From: Hymenoscyphus infarciens
Taxonomy: Eukaryota; Ascomycota; Leotiomycetes; Helotiales; Helotiaceae
Assembly: GCA_001414345.1 (NCBI GenBank)
Contig: LLCB01000001.1
Coordinates: 62,001 to 126,000, forward strand
Length of the DNA stretch: 64,000 bases
Direction of reading: 5' to 3'
Shown: in pieces, positions 34,960 through 46,246 of the stretch
Layout: each line of letters starts with the position of its first letter
Numbering within the stretch: the stretch's first letter is position 1
Notes under the pieces: model-generated
What the model was told of the DNA's origin: nothing
Seen by the model: only the letters and a program-made list of their open reading frames with translations
The model's database searches: none
Translations under genes and position numbers: made by a program

Positions 34960-35930
34960 TGCTGTTCTATTAGTTATAATACTAGGTAACCAAAGGAAAA
35001 GGTGAATATAGCTAGTTGTGAAAAGCTTCTTCGAAGCAATTATTTCTATAAAACCTAAGCTAAGTATTAGATAATTTAGATTCTATCTTCTATCTCTCTC
35101 TATCTTATTAGTAAATATTATAGCTACTTATTTCTATCTTTATATTATATTTCACTTTCTCGAAACTCTATTAATACTCTTAGTAAAGAATATATATTAA
35201 ATTATTAAAATAAACGAGATAAATAAAACAAGCTCTCTATCTATATTTCTAGAGAACTCTTCTTATATAATCTAAAAATTCATCTTATATTTATAAATCT
35301 CTATTTTATTATTTTTCTTTTATCTTATAAACTTCGAATCTTCACATTTACTAACCTTATATATATAAAAGAGATAAGTAGCTAGTTATTATAATTTTCA
35401 AGTATACTACTAACTATAGAGTAGAACAAGTATTTTTTAATAAGTAAACTAGAAGTAACTTATAAGTAAGCTAAGAATAAGCGAAGTTTAAATTAAAAGC
35501 TAGAAATAGAGTATATCTTAAGAGATATTATATATAAACTAAAAATTAACTTAAAGAAGTAAAATAAATTAAAGAAAATAGACTAGTAGCCTCTAAAGTA
35601 AGAATTTAATATTTAAATATATAAAGAAACTCTACTTACTCGTAGTTCAACATATAATCTAAACAAATTAGATTAAAGTAAGTGTCTAATATATAAGATA
35701 TCTAAAAAAAAAATTTGATTAGAAATGCTAAGAAACGACTTTACTCTTCTTCTTTTTAATTATAGTTTTAAACTTTATTTTAAACTACTTTTTAATATTT
35801 TTAAACTAGTAACTATTTAAATTATTTTAAGTTACGAATCATTATCGTACGATTACGAGTTACCTTCAAAGATTAGAATTACAGCAACGAAGGCTAGAAA
35901 TTCACGAGATAATACTAGTAGGCTAGTCTA
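34960..35930. repeat. AT-rich block with RIP signature
   Basis: About 1 kb of very low GC sequence, dominated by TA and nearly lacking CA and TG, full of stops in every frame. This is the expected state of a repeat inactivated by repeat-induced point mutation. No terminal repeats could be defined, so the original element is unknown. Confidence 0.65.
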
Positions 35931-36530
35931 ACAAATGCTCTCCCAATGATGGGACGGTCATCTTCTAGTATCTTCTCTTTTTTGAGACGGAGGTCTTGTA
36001 AAGAGGGCACACCGGAGAAGTCTTCCCTTGCTAGGGTTTCAGAAAGAAAAGATTTGAAGAGTTGCTTGGATGGCTGCGGAGTTCCTTAATTGTCACTCAC
36101 TATTTGTCGGTGTATGAGACAGTTACAGTAAAACCAGAATCATGTTAGGTGGAGAAGAATCGGAAACTCGTACTCTCAAAGTACATTGGTTTATTCTGGC
36201 GAGCTGGAACTACGTTGGCAGGGTAGGGCAGGTACGCCTGATATTTACTGTCGCTTTTATTATTTATCGCGTGGTAAGGAGGGAGAAGCATAGGTCAAAA
36301 TGGCACATAAAGGAAGAAGGAGGAATGAGAAACAAGAACCACTCTACGGAGTATCAAAACAAATATTTTTCTATATAAATCTTCATAATGTTTCCCCAAC
36401 CATTCTAGACACATCTAAGTCTACCTCTAGATCATATCTCTCTTCATTACATGGAAAATCATCGCATCGTCGTGGTATCAAAAAGTTTTCACAACGCCCT
36501 CCATCTCATCCTGTTAACTCTCAGAGTGGC

Positions 36531-38591
36531 TTAGACAACGTCCTTGGAAACAGGCTGAACAGTCGTAGCCGCAACCTCTTCCGAGCTATCAGCCTTCCCA
36601 CCAACATTAATCGTAATCCCCTTCTCCACAAGTCCCATCTCAGCAGCAAAGGTCGAGTGAGGAACCCAGCTCCGACTCTTTCGGGGGGAAACTTCTTCCA
36701 ACATACGATCAACTTGTTCCAAGGAAAGACCCTTGGTCTCAGGAACAAGGAAATAAGCAAAGAGGACGGAAACAATACAAAGACTTCCCCACATGAAGAA
36801 GATGTTCGTAGATAGATTGGCGTACTCCTTGTTCATCAGGTATGGAGTAATAACAGCGATGATGCAATTCCAGAACCAATTGGAGGAGGTACTGAGTGCA
36901 ACACCGCGAGATCGAATCGGCAATGGGAACACCTCTCCGATGACAACCCATGCGCAGGGCCCCCATGTGGTAGCAAACATAGTGATATTGAGGCAGATGA
37001 ATGCAATCATGGCGGATGTAGCGGGCTTATTTGCGTTCGACCCATCTGCTGCTGGTTTTCCGGCTGTCGCACCGATGATACCAACAATGTACTGCGAAAC
37101 GACCATTCCGGTTCCACCGATGATCAGGAGATTACGACGACCGAAACGCTCTACCATCCAGAATGAAAGGGGAGTAGATAAGACGTTGACCAGGGTGGTA
37201 ATTAAACTGATGAGGAAAGGGTTGCTGATTGTTCCGAGATCTTGGAAGAAGACAACTCCGTAGTAGAAGATGAAATTGATGCCGGTGAGTTGTTGCATCA
37301 TCTGAAGACCGATACCGAGGAGAGTACGACGGATGTTGCTGGCGGAGTGCGTGATGCTTCCATTAAAGCAGTTTGTCCAAGAAGCCATGTATGAGCCTTG
37401 AGGAACGACGGAGAGTTCGTATTCGTGGTTGGCAATGATCTCAGCAAGCTCATCTTGAATGTAGGAAGAGTCCAAAGGTTGACCACGAACGTTGGCAAGA
37501 GCTCTGGCAGCTTCATCAAGCTTTCCCTTCTTGACGAAGAATCTTGGGGATTCTGGGAGGAAGAAGAGTCCGACTGCGAGGATGATAGCCCACAAGAATT
37601 GAACAGCAATGGGAATTCTGTACGACCCCGTATCATCACGGTTTTGCGTAGCGTAAACGACGCAGTTGGCCATCAGAATACCAATGGTAATACAGAATTG
37701 ATATCCGGAGACGAGAGCACCTCGAACCTTCTTAGGAGCAATTTCGCTCATGTATAGGATGACTGAAGAGGGAATGAGTTAGTTGGAGCTGTGAGAATAG
37801 TTCTTCTTGGGGAAGAGGCTTACTGATTGCGGAAATAAAACCGACACCGGCACCAGCTATCAGACGACCAACAACCATTACACTTAAATTCGTTGCAGCA
37901 GTTTCAAGAATACAACCGACTGTGAAAGTAAGACATCCAGCGATGATTGTCCATCGACGACCGATCCTGTCCGCGACATCTCCAGAGATAATTGCACCGA
38001 AGAAAGTACCGCAAGATAGAATACCAGTTAAGAGAGATTGTTCCCAGCCAGGAAGAGCATAAGCTTTGAGTTCATCCTTGGTGGCATCTGCAGCAGGGTA
38101 CTAAGCAAGTCAGCTTTTGCTCAGAAGTCCAAGTAGTAAAATGCTGGTCAATAAACTCAAAAGCGGCAGTATGTAACTCGTGGTGCTAAGTATTGCCCTA
38201 AATACTTTGGGACAATTGAAATTCTTTATTCCAAGCCACCTGGGCTAAAGTTATAAATTGAACCAAGTACTTAGTTAAATTACCTTGACTAACCCGAGAA
38301 AGTTGGAACAACGAGCTAGGTAGGCAGGTGCGACCCAATGAGACAGAATTACTTACAGGTATGCCGGTCAATTGTCTTTTGTAATAATTCATTCCCATAA
38401 CTCCTCCCATCCTGCAACAAATTAGCCTGTGTGCTTATCGTCGAGAGAATAGTTGTGTACCATCCAGTGTCATATCCGAAAAAGATACCACCAAAAGCAG
38501 CAAAAGCACACATGAGATATGCCTTTACGGTGACGGGTGCCTCGATGCGAGAAGCATCATTAGTTCCACTAATTACAGCGCCTCCAGCCAT
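36531..38591 (-). CDS. Hexose-type sugar transporter, MFS sugar porter family
   Basis: Four exons: 38591-38461, 38411-38357, 38100-37824 and 37762-36531. They encode 564 residues. Twelve helices are expected at the plasma membrane. Family motifs are FFGYDTGWMGGVMGMNYYKRQ (across the exon 1/2 join), DRIGRRWTI, GRLIAGAGVGFIS, PESPRFFVKKGK, QQLTGINFIFYYG, a second FGRRNLL, and PETKGLSLEQVD near the C-terminus. QLTGINF and the overall pattern suit monosaccharide-proton symporters of the Hxt/Mst type. The exact sugar is not predictable. Intron 2 is unusually long (256 nt) because it carries copy B of the dispersed foldback repeat. Exon 2 is only 55 nt and easily missed. The long upstream region may be regulatory. 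Confidence 0.95.
38159..38325. repeat. Dispersed foldback repeat, copy B, inside a transporter intron
   Basis: About 167 bp starting AAAAGCGGCAGTATGTAACTC and ending GGAACAACGAGCTAGGTAGG. The left arm has CTAAATACTTTGGGACAATT. The right arm, reversed, has AACTAAGTACTTGGTTCAATT. It sits wholly within intron 2 of the sugar transporter (38101-38356), leaving the donor, branch and acceptor sites outside. Confidence 0.6.
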
Positions 38592-41500
38592 GGTGAGTGG
38601 TTTCTGTTGTCAATTGGATATACCAGTTCGAGATTGTCGTCTATCTGTCTCGCAGATAGGAACTGTGATACTCCGACTTCGGTTAAATTGATAGAGAGAG
38701 GAGATCAAGAAGAACTGTCTGTACCTGCTCTGCACTAGGAGGGAGAACCCCAAGATTTATATGGGCTGCACGATTAACTCTTGGTAGCCTTGACCTTCGG
38801 TCCTTCTCGAGGAATATGGCAGCCATGGGCCCATGATTGGACACGGGGGGGACGAATTGACTCCAGCTCCGTTGCTCACGAGGCTAGGTTGCAGCCAGAC
38901 GGTGGGAAGCGGGGTTACACGCGCTTGCCTGTTTACACTTGTGTCCTTTCGGCGAATGGATGGGGACGGGATGTTCTTCCTGGGGTGTTTTACCTCGTCG
39001 TTGCGAACGATTGGTGTTGGACCGATGTTGATATTGAAGAGGTGGATACTTTTCCAAGGAGGGGGGAGGCCTGGTCCAATCTAAATTTCGAGAAGCTTTG
39101 ACAGGCATGGAGCCAAGTTCCATGCTGCCATGCAGTGTCAAAACAACAGGACCGTAGGACAGCATGAGCGAGAAACACAACGGCTCATCCACCGAGATCT
39201 CTCTCACGACAGACCTGGAAGTGAGAATAAGCCAAGATAGTTCCCGAGTACGACATGAACGACAATGCTATCCCTAGCAAACATAACTTTCAAGTTGATA
39301 TCGAAATTCCCCACTCAGTATTCAAGATGAGTCTAACATGGTCTAACAAACAGTGCGGCAAAGTTTCTGTGTGGGGGTCCATGAAGCTGCAGTAGTACCT
39401 CCCCTTGTAGGTACGCGCATGCACCCGCTCTTGCCCGTTACTCCAGATCCCCGCATCCACATTCAGTCTGGTACATTACCCGAGATTCGAGTCGGGCCTT
39501 CTCACAACATGAAAAGAATCTAGAGCCTAGAGAGCCTCGAGTCGGACAATTCATGTTGAGCTGAGCCAAGGAGAAGAGCAAGAAAGGAGCGAAAGACACA
39601 TAAAAGCCCCAAGCTGGGATTAGAAAGGGGGTGCTGTTGGAAATGTGTGCTGCGGAAGCTCGTTCTTGGGACATTTCCTTGGAGCCAAGAAATGTCACAG
39701 TAACGTAGCAGAGCGAGTCGGAAGAATCTTTCAAAGAGCATCAACCGAATCAACAGCACTGGCCCATCCCTCGTGGTCGCTGAACAGCAAATTCCAGTCC
39801 CTTGGAGCCTGAAGTTTACTACATCCGATCCTTGTATGCAGCGTATCAGTGCCTTGTAGCACTTGCTCTATTAGGCCTTGACCCGCGAACCTCGTAGGGT
39901 TGAGAACTTGAGATCCTTTTGATGTCGAGCTGGAGGGAAAGTTGATTGACAACACACCTGACGTCTTCTGCAACTTCTACGCCGCAAAAAATCCACCCGA
40001 GGAGGATAGGGCATGCTTCTTTCACAGATTTCGATGCCATTTCGTCAGCTCCACAGTTTGTCAAAATCCAACGTTGTTCGCTGTGTAGTGAACCATAGCG
40101 ATTGGAGAAAAGTTGACTGGTTAGAAAATCTGGGGGAGTCTTGATGCGGGTTCGTTCGAATCCGCACAAATTGAAAGAAATCAGCAGGTTCAATTCAACA
40201 CCAGAAGCAAGATTTGAGGCAGCCCAGAAGACTCTCCGACATATAAAAATACCCGCCGACAAAAGGAAAAACTACAGATTGCTCGCAGTAAGCGCGATAA
40301 TATACGCTCACGGAATAATTCAGCCAGAAACTATGCACGCAAAACGTGAAGGAGAAGGCCCGACATGGGTAGCGAGAGCACAAGCTGGATCGATATCCCA
40401 GGGGGGTGAAGCAAGACACAGCAGATCCACGCCTTCGGTGAAGCCATCACCGAGTATATATTAAAACACACTCAAACAAAACTAAGCGAGGAACAGAATC
40501 GAGTACAAAGTACAAAGTACAACAGCACAGAACACAAATGACGATATGATGCTTCAGCCGGCTCAGTTTCCGGAACCAGAAAGCATGCTTCTCGAGCTGC
40601 TTCATGGCCTTCCTTCAGGAACTGATTTTGGATGCCAGTTTGAAAGTGGCGCTGGCCTTGGTAATGCATCTCAACGGCACAGTGAGGCAAAGTACGGGAG
40701 GTAATGAGGAGTTGGATGTGATTGAAAAGGAGGTTGGGAGTTGAGAAGAAGAAGTGGAGAAGAAATTAAACTACGAGGCGGGGAGAAATCGGCTCAGCCC
40801 GGATCTCCCTATGGCTCCCAGGAAGCTGGGGAAGTGGACCGTCGAGCCTAGCGGCGAACAGGGTACCTGTAGCTAGTCACGACCACTTCCGAGTTTCCAT
40901 GTATATTTTCGTTAAGAGTACAAGTTTTAGTAGAGACCTCGGCACCATCAGAGCAATCCAAGGTAATCAACCTAAACACTTGGAATACTTAAATTTCAAA
41001 TCACCCAACTTAAAGCATCCCACACTCCTCCTAAGTATCTAAGTTAACTAACAACCATGACTTACTCTAGCGAGTTATCACTTTACCTCTCTCATTTATT
41101 CCAAGCGCTCGAAAATAACAATCAAAGCCCCCCGTACGTACATACGTACGTACCTAGTCTTCAAAACTCCATGCTCCAGTATTCCAAGAGAGGCTAGGAG
41201 TAAATAAGTAAATAAATAATTAATCTCCTCACTCACTACCTCTCTAACATTTCTTCACATACGAGTAAGCCACCAGGAAGCCACCAAGAAGCCACCAAGA
41301 AGCCAATAGGTAAACTCGTAAAAGACCAATTTTTTTTTTAAAAAAAAACTGCATACGAACTCCAACAAACGAGACACTCTTCCAGAAACACCTATACCGC
41401 AACATAACAACATCGTCGTAAAAAATATACAAAAAAATACAGAGAGACGCAGAAATAGCTAATTAGCTACTTAATACCACCCGTGATTTTGAGAAGGCGG

Positions 41501-42144
41501 AAAAAAAAATTTCTGTTACGAGGAATCCGGGGGCAGAAGTCCGGGGGTAGACTTCCTAATATTCATCCAAGGTGCGGCTGCAAAGCATGTGAAATTCCCC
41601 CATCCTCGCCACCCGCTCTTGTCGCGACGTGCATAACTCACACCGGTATTGTTATCTAGAAATAAGGGAAAATTAAAAGATTCAGTGTAGGATGAAGCAA
41701 ACCCCAAAGCAATTCTAGCCCAGCATACCGTTGTCCCAGCAAACCAACGAAGCCCAAAAAGTTTATTTGCTATCTCATAACAAAAGCGCTTACCAAGACC
41801 GAGCGAGGCTACTAGGAAAAGCTACGGGACCCTGGTCATTAACCAATTTTTTCTCCGTGAAAAGGGTATTTTTAATATCAATTTTATTCAGATCTCATGC
41901 TAACAAGCCCAGACTCACCACCACTAAAAGCAAAAGAGAGCAAGCAACAAGTGAAAAAAAAACACTATTTCCCTCAGCCCAACCAAGCATGATAGTCGTT
42001 AAATGCCTCAGCCTTTCCGCGCCAAAGAAAAAGCAGTCCCTTCATACGAGTACAATTCATCAAAAGCCCCATTTTCGCCTTACTTCCCCGAATTATCTTC
42101 TTTCCACCCCTTCGTCTTTATGGAAAAATATACCATCATCCAAA
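38592..42144. other. 3.5-kb intergenic region, no accepted gene
   Basis: Promoter side of the sugar transporter on the left and 3' region of the Ish1-like gene on the right. Several overlapping frames (38781-40690, 41731-42339) were examined. None has a domain and most start at non-ATG codons. A possible reversed fragment of the dispersed repeat lies near 40950-41060 (TATTCCAAG next to a TTTGAAATT segment). A CGTA-rich stretch occurs near 41134-41156 and a T9-A9 run near 41331-41349. Confidence 0.5.
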
Positions 42145-44381
42145 TCACAACTCCTCCTTGATCTTATCACCAGCCTTTTGGGCCGCCTCACCAGCTCGGT
42201 TGGTTGCAGCGGTGACTCCTTCCTTAACAGCATCAGCTGCTCTCTCGCCTTGATAGCCAGCCTCCTTGCGACCGGCAGAGGCGCCAATGCTGAGTTGGTT
42301 CAAGACCCATTGGACACCATTGCTAAGCTTGGCATATAGGGTTCCTTGAGGTGTAGTTGTGCCGTATTGGAAGTAGTTTCGGGAGTTTCGTGCGTAAGCG
42401 ACGAGTTGATTCTTGGTTGATCCTTGAGGGACCTTGAAGCCGTAAGAGTCGAGGTAGTTCTTGAGTTCTGTAGCTTGGAGTTAGTAAGGCATATGGTAGG
42501 GTATGGGGAAAAGACTTACCAGACTCGGACCAGGTGTCGAATACGGAGTCTTTGGCAGCATCAGTTTGCTTTGCCAAGTACGAAGTGACGGATGCGTAAG
42601 AGTCGCCACTGGATTTTGAAGCCGTGTTGTATGAGTCTTGAGCTGCTGAAAGGAGTTGTTCACGTGTGGCTCCAGCTTTATTGGCAGCCTTCTTTGCAGC
42701 TGCATCACCAGATGATGAGAGGTAGTCCTTGAGGTTCTCAAGAGTCCAGGTATCAAAAGTCCATGCAGACCATCCGGTTGCAGCCTTGTGCTTGTTGAGA
42801 CGAACAGCTGCAAGAATCTCATCCTTCTTTCCTGATTGTGGAACTGGGACACCTCGAGCATCCAAGTATGCCTTCAATCTCGACTCGCTCCATGTAGAAG
42901 TAGCAGCGTTGAATGCATCATCTGACTTCAATGCGGCACTGTCAGAAGCACGTGCGTATTCGTTGGAAGCCTTTGAAGTGGCAGCTCCAAATGCAGAGCT
43001 AGCAGAGTCGGAAACGTTGTCACCGAAGAGTTGAGCTCTGTGCTTTCTGGCAATTGCGAGAAGTTCGTTACGCTTACTTCCTTGTGGGACCTTGATTCCG
43101 TTCTTATCGGCCCATTCCTTGATTTCTGTTCAAAATGTTAGCAATGCTGGGCGGGAAATGGAATGATCTGCCTTACGAGAATCGGACCAAGCTTCAAGCA
43201 GCTTCTCACTGAGTGTCTCCTGTGAGGCAGCTGCAGATTTTGAAGCAGAGGCGGATGTGTCTGCCATCTTCAAACTAGCAACACGGGCATTGCGGCGAAC
43301 ACTAGCGATCAACTTGTCACGGGTGCTTGGTTGAGGTGCTGGAATGCCGTGAGAATCGAGAAACTCCTTCAAGTCTACGAACAATTAGCAACAAGTGCGA
43401 GAATACATGGGTTATTGACGCACCAGATTCAGTCCAGGTCTCGTAGAGCCAGTTGCCAGGGTAAGCTGCGGTCTCGCCAGCCTTGGTGGCAATGGTGTCG
43501 TAGTTGGATCGTAGGGTCTGGAGAAGGGTATCACGCTTTCGTGGTTGAGGAACGGGGATGTTGTGCTTGTCGGCAAATGCCTTCAATTGCGAATCTAAAA
43601 AATATCATGTCAGTGGCTGTCCGATATTCTCGACGGATGTTCAAATTTACCTGTCCAGCTGTAAAGAGATTAGCATCATTCTTGCGAAAGAACAAAAAGA
43701 GCGGGGATTCATACCTATCAAATACCCAGTCCTTGACACTGCTCCAAGCTTCTTCTGCCTTGTCCTAAAATCCAAACGTCAACCAAATTATGCGGGATGG
43801 GAGGATTGTCAAACATACCTCGGCCTCGTACCAAGAACTCTTGACTTGTGAAATCAGACCATCCTTGTTGCTGTTTGCAACGTCTTTGGTTTCCACACCC
43901 TTTTGCTTCAGGTAACTGTTCAATTGAGGGGTCTCCCAGTCATTGTATGGTGTTGCAATCTTGGATTGCCAGTTCTCCTTGACAATGTTCTCTAGATCCT
44001 TTCGGTCTGCGGGTGTCGGGTATGGCACGTTGTTGTCGGACAGCCATCTCTCGAGCTCTGTTTCGTGCCACTTGTTGTAGACTGAGGAGAGATGTTAGTG
44101 ATAATCCAGATCTTCTGTTTGGTGCGAGTATGCTGTTTGTTTGGCAGCTGAAAGGAGAGGGGTGATGACGTGGATGAAACTGTAGAAGTTGCTTGGCATG
44201 CTACCAAATAATCCCCAAGAAGGGAGAGAACAGCTCGTGAGCTTCCAAGAGAAGACAGAAACTGTAGCAAGAGTAGAGGAAGGATCGTGGGGTGTAACAT
44301 ACCAGCTTTGCTGAACCAACTGCTCGCAATGGTGGTTTCCGCGGCCAGGCCCAGAACCAGGAGCTGGGAAAAGAGCTTCAT
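42145..44381 (-). CDS. Ish1/Msc1-type stress-response protein with HeH/LEM-like repeats
   Basis: Eight exons: 44381-44303, 44081-43819, 43764-43715, 43658-43651 (8 nt), 43594-43424, 43374-43177, 43125-42520 and 42467-42145. They encode 565 residues. A signal peptide (MKLFSQLLVLGLAAETTIAS) is followed by about six copies of a 40-50-residue helix-extended-helix repeat. The repeat pattern is W-[ST]-[DE]-S-[QE]-[IL]-K-x-[FWY]-(L/A)-D, then GIPVPQ, then a K/R-rich segment, as in WTDSQLKAFADKHNIPVPQ. Nearly every intron cuts the W-S-E-S segment at the start of a repeat, suggesting growth by exon duplication. S. pombe Ish1 is a nuclear-envelope stress protein and S. cerevisiae Msc1 affects meiotic sister-chromatid recombination. 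A TGACGTCA site lies upstream. The C-terminal 60 residues are LEA-like, Ala/Lys-rich. Confidence 0.93.
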
Positions 44382-44551
44382 GCTGGAAATTATCCGAAGG
44401 TATCTCAGGTACGATCCGTGGATGGGGCTGAGATGTGGTATTTGTGGTGTTGAGTGTTGGAGGATCAACAGGATGAAAAAAAAGTTGAAGGAAGGGAGGA
44501 GGAGAGTAGGTAGCAGGCGGTGATACAATGCAAGTCAACAAAGGTGTGACG

Positions 44552-44559
44552 TGACGTCA
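44552..44559. promoter_or_regulatory. Perfect CRE/bZIP palindrome TGACGTCA upstream of the Ish1-like gene
   Basis: TGACGTCA lies about 171 bp before the start codon at 44381 and overlaps a second half site (TGACGTGACGTCA). Atf1/CREB-type bZIP factors bind this palindrome. A stress-element-like AGGGG is at 44637-44641. Confidence 0.65.
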
Positions 44560-44568
44560 AAGCCAGTA

Positions 44569-44591
44569 TGCAGTGCAGTGCAGTGCAGTGT
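44569..44591. repeat. (GCAGT)n microsatellite in the Ish1-like promoter
   Basis: Four tandem GCAGT units immediately upstream of the CRE palindrome relative to the minus-strand gene. Confidence 0.8.
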
Positions 44592-45397
44592 GGGCAGTCT
44601 CGCCGCCAGAGGAAAACTTATTTTCTCAAAGCTGCCAGGGGATTGGACGAGAGGACTTCACTTGGATATGAAGATGGGGATTGCCTTTCCCATACGTGCT
44701 AGGTAGCTAGGTAACAGAGAGCTGTGTTGCAAGGCAAACAAGGAACATCTCGATGTGGCTAGTGGTGGCTGGAGCGAACGTCATTCTGGTCCGTGCGAGC
44801 AGCTTTTTGAGGGGGATCCGGCATATCCTTGGCAAAGACAAGGATGGAGCTTCCTCTCCGGCCTGTGCCTTCCTTTCTACAAACTTGGGGAAATTTGTAA
44901 GAAGGACGAGTACTAGTAGCTTACTTCAAATAATAGCTTCAACTTCTTTACTTTCAATTGATGGCTAGTTGTGTACTCTGTGCGAGAACTTGAAATCTTA
45001 CGTCTACGTGGTGGCCGTTGATCGGAAACAAGTGTTGTTGCTACTAGTACCTAGTATCTATTCCAAGGCTCTCCTTTTTAACAGAGACGAGACGATATTT
45101 CCAGGAACGGAAACCCGTACCCTACTAGTATGCGGAGAGAAACAGCCTTTTAGCAAAACGCGATCGAAAGGGGCATCGAAAACGGTCATTTTCGTCCAAG
45201 TAGTTGTTGTGGCTGAAATATAATGATGTAATTGACATCTGCACCCATGTGATATTCACTCCACTGTAGAGCTACTCGAGCGAGCTTCTAGCTGCAAGCT
45301 GATAGAAGGGTCCTTCCAAAAGTTAATCCCTCTCCAGCAATCACTTCATTCCAAAAATAAAAGCACCAATTCCACAACTACCAATAACTCCAACAAA

Positions 45398-46146
45398 ATG
45401 CCCATCTTCCGCCCAACAACAGCCATCAGGGCGTTCACAAGAAGTACCACTCCATTGAGCCTGCGTCAAAACATATCCATCCGCACCCTCACAACCACCC
45501 CACCGCACAATGCAAAAGCCGGCTATGGAGACATGGAAGGAAATCCCATGGCCGAAGATCCCCAAAATCAAGGCTCTTCCAACGCCGTAAAAGAAAAGGG
45601 AGAACATCCCGGCCCAGCACCTCCCTCAGAGGGCAAAGGAACCGGCGCCGGTCCAACGAAAGGTGGTTCCTCATCATCCAATTCTACATCCAAGTCTCCG
45701 AAAACTTCCACGACTACCGACTCAACCTCCAAATCCCATTACTCCACAAAGACGCCCGCAGATGCGTCTGCACAATCTGGAGGCGCGCGTTCTAAGGAGG
45801 CGAAGGAGACGGGATCTAGTCCTACAGGTGGGAAAATAGAAGAACAGGGAGAGAAGGATACACAGAAGAAGAAAGAGGAAGATAGTAGTAAGGATACTCA
45901 GAAGAAGGGCAAGGGGTCTCCTAAAATTATGGATGAGGCGAAGCCGGGTGTTGATTCGGAGGAGAAGAGGGAGGAGGTCAAGCAGCACAATAAGGAGTTC
46001 AAGGAGGGGCATGATCATGTTCCTTCTGAGAAGGGGGATAAGGTTGAGAAGAAGTTTTGGGAGGGTAAGTGAATTCTCCATGTTTTGTGTGTGTTGGAGA
46101 TTGCTAACTGGGTGTAGGTCAGGGAGGTGCTGATCGTCAACCATAA
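45398..46146 (+). CDS. Mitochondrial-targeted low-complexity hydrophilic protein, function unknown
   Basis: Two exons, 45398-46064 and 46118-46146, giving 231 residues. The 29-nt last exon gives the ending GQGGADRQP. Residues 1 to about 38 (MPIFRPTTAIRAFTRSTTPL...) look like a mitochondrial presequence with a cleavable RTLTTTPPHNAKAGYGD region. The remainder is Ser/Lys/Glu/Gly-rich and without hydrophobic core, probably disordered. The conserved-looking C-terminus has EEVKQHNKEFKEGHD and VEKKFWEG. I believe related proteins exist across Pezizomycotina as unnamed mitochondrial proteins (recollection), but no function is known to me. The 3' region holds PUF-type motifs, in keeping with a mitochondrial product. 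It is convergent with the AEC gene. Confidence 0.85.
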
Positions 46147-46190
46147 GATGGTTGGGAGGTTTGTAGTTGAATTATTGAGGGGGAGGTTAT

Positions 46191-46213
46191 TGTAAATATT
46201 ATTGTAGAAATAG
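46191..46213 (+). promoter_or_regulatory. PUF-type motifs UGUAAAUA and UGUAGAAAUA in the 3' region
   Basis: TGTAAATA (46191-46198) exactly matches the yeast Puf3 site UGUANAUA. TGTAGAAATA (46204-46213) matches the longer UGUANNNNUA pattern. Both lie 45-67 nt behind the stop codon of a gene with a mitochondrial leader. Function inferred. Confidence 0.5.
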
Positions 46214-46246
46214 CTTTCTAAGTTTTAACAATCAATGAGGAATGAC

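Larger units (their letters stand above)
31726..36530. other. 4.8-kb gene desert
   Basis: Holds the OLA1 3' region, a (TC)n tract at 31953-31980, a diverged three-copy repeat at about 32.1-33.55 kb, a G-rich tract near 34651 and an AT-rich RIP-like block at about 34960-35930. The frames at 31762-32911 and 36142-36815 show no domain, start at non-ATG codons or lie opposite the transporter gene. No RNA gene was recognised. Confidence 0.6.
44382..45397. other. Divergent intergenic region
   Basis: Shared upstream region of the Ish1-like gene (-) and the mitochondrial low-complexity protein gene (+). It contains the CRE site and GCAGT repeat listed separately. Frames at 44753-45223 are not supported as genes. 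Confidence 0.55.

Noticed and set aside
39731..40464. Overlapping open frames on both strands (minus 39846-40262 and 39731-39973, plus 40144-40464)
   Set aside because: The long minus frame begins at TTG. The pair could be two exons of one gene, but no domain or convincing splice join was found. The plus frame has an ATG but no recognisable feature. Transcript data would decide.
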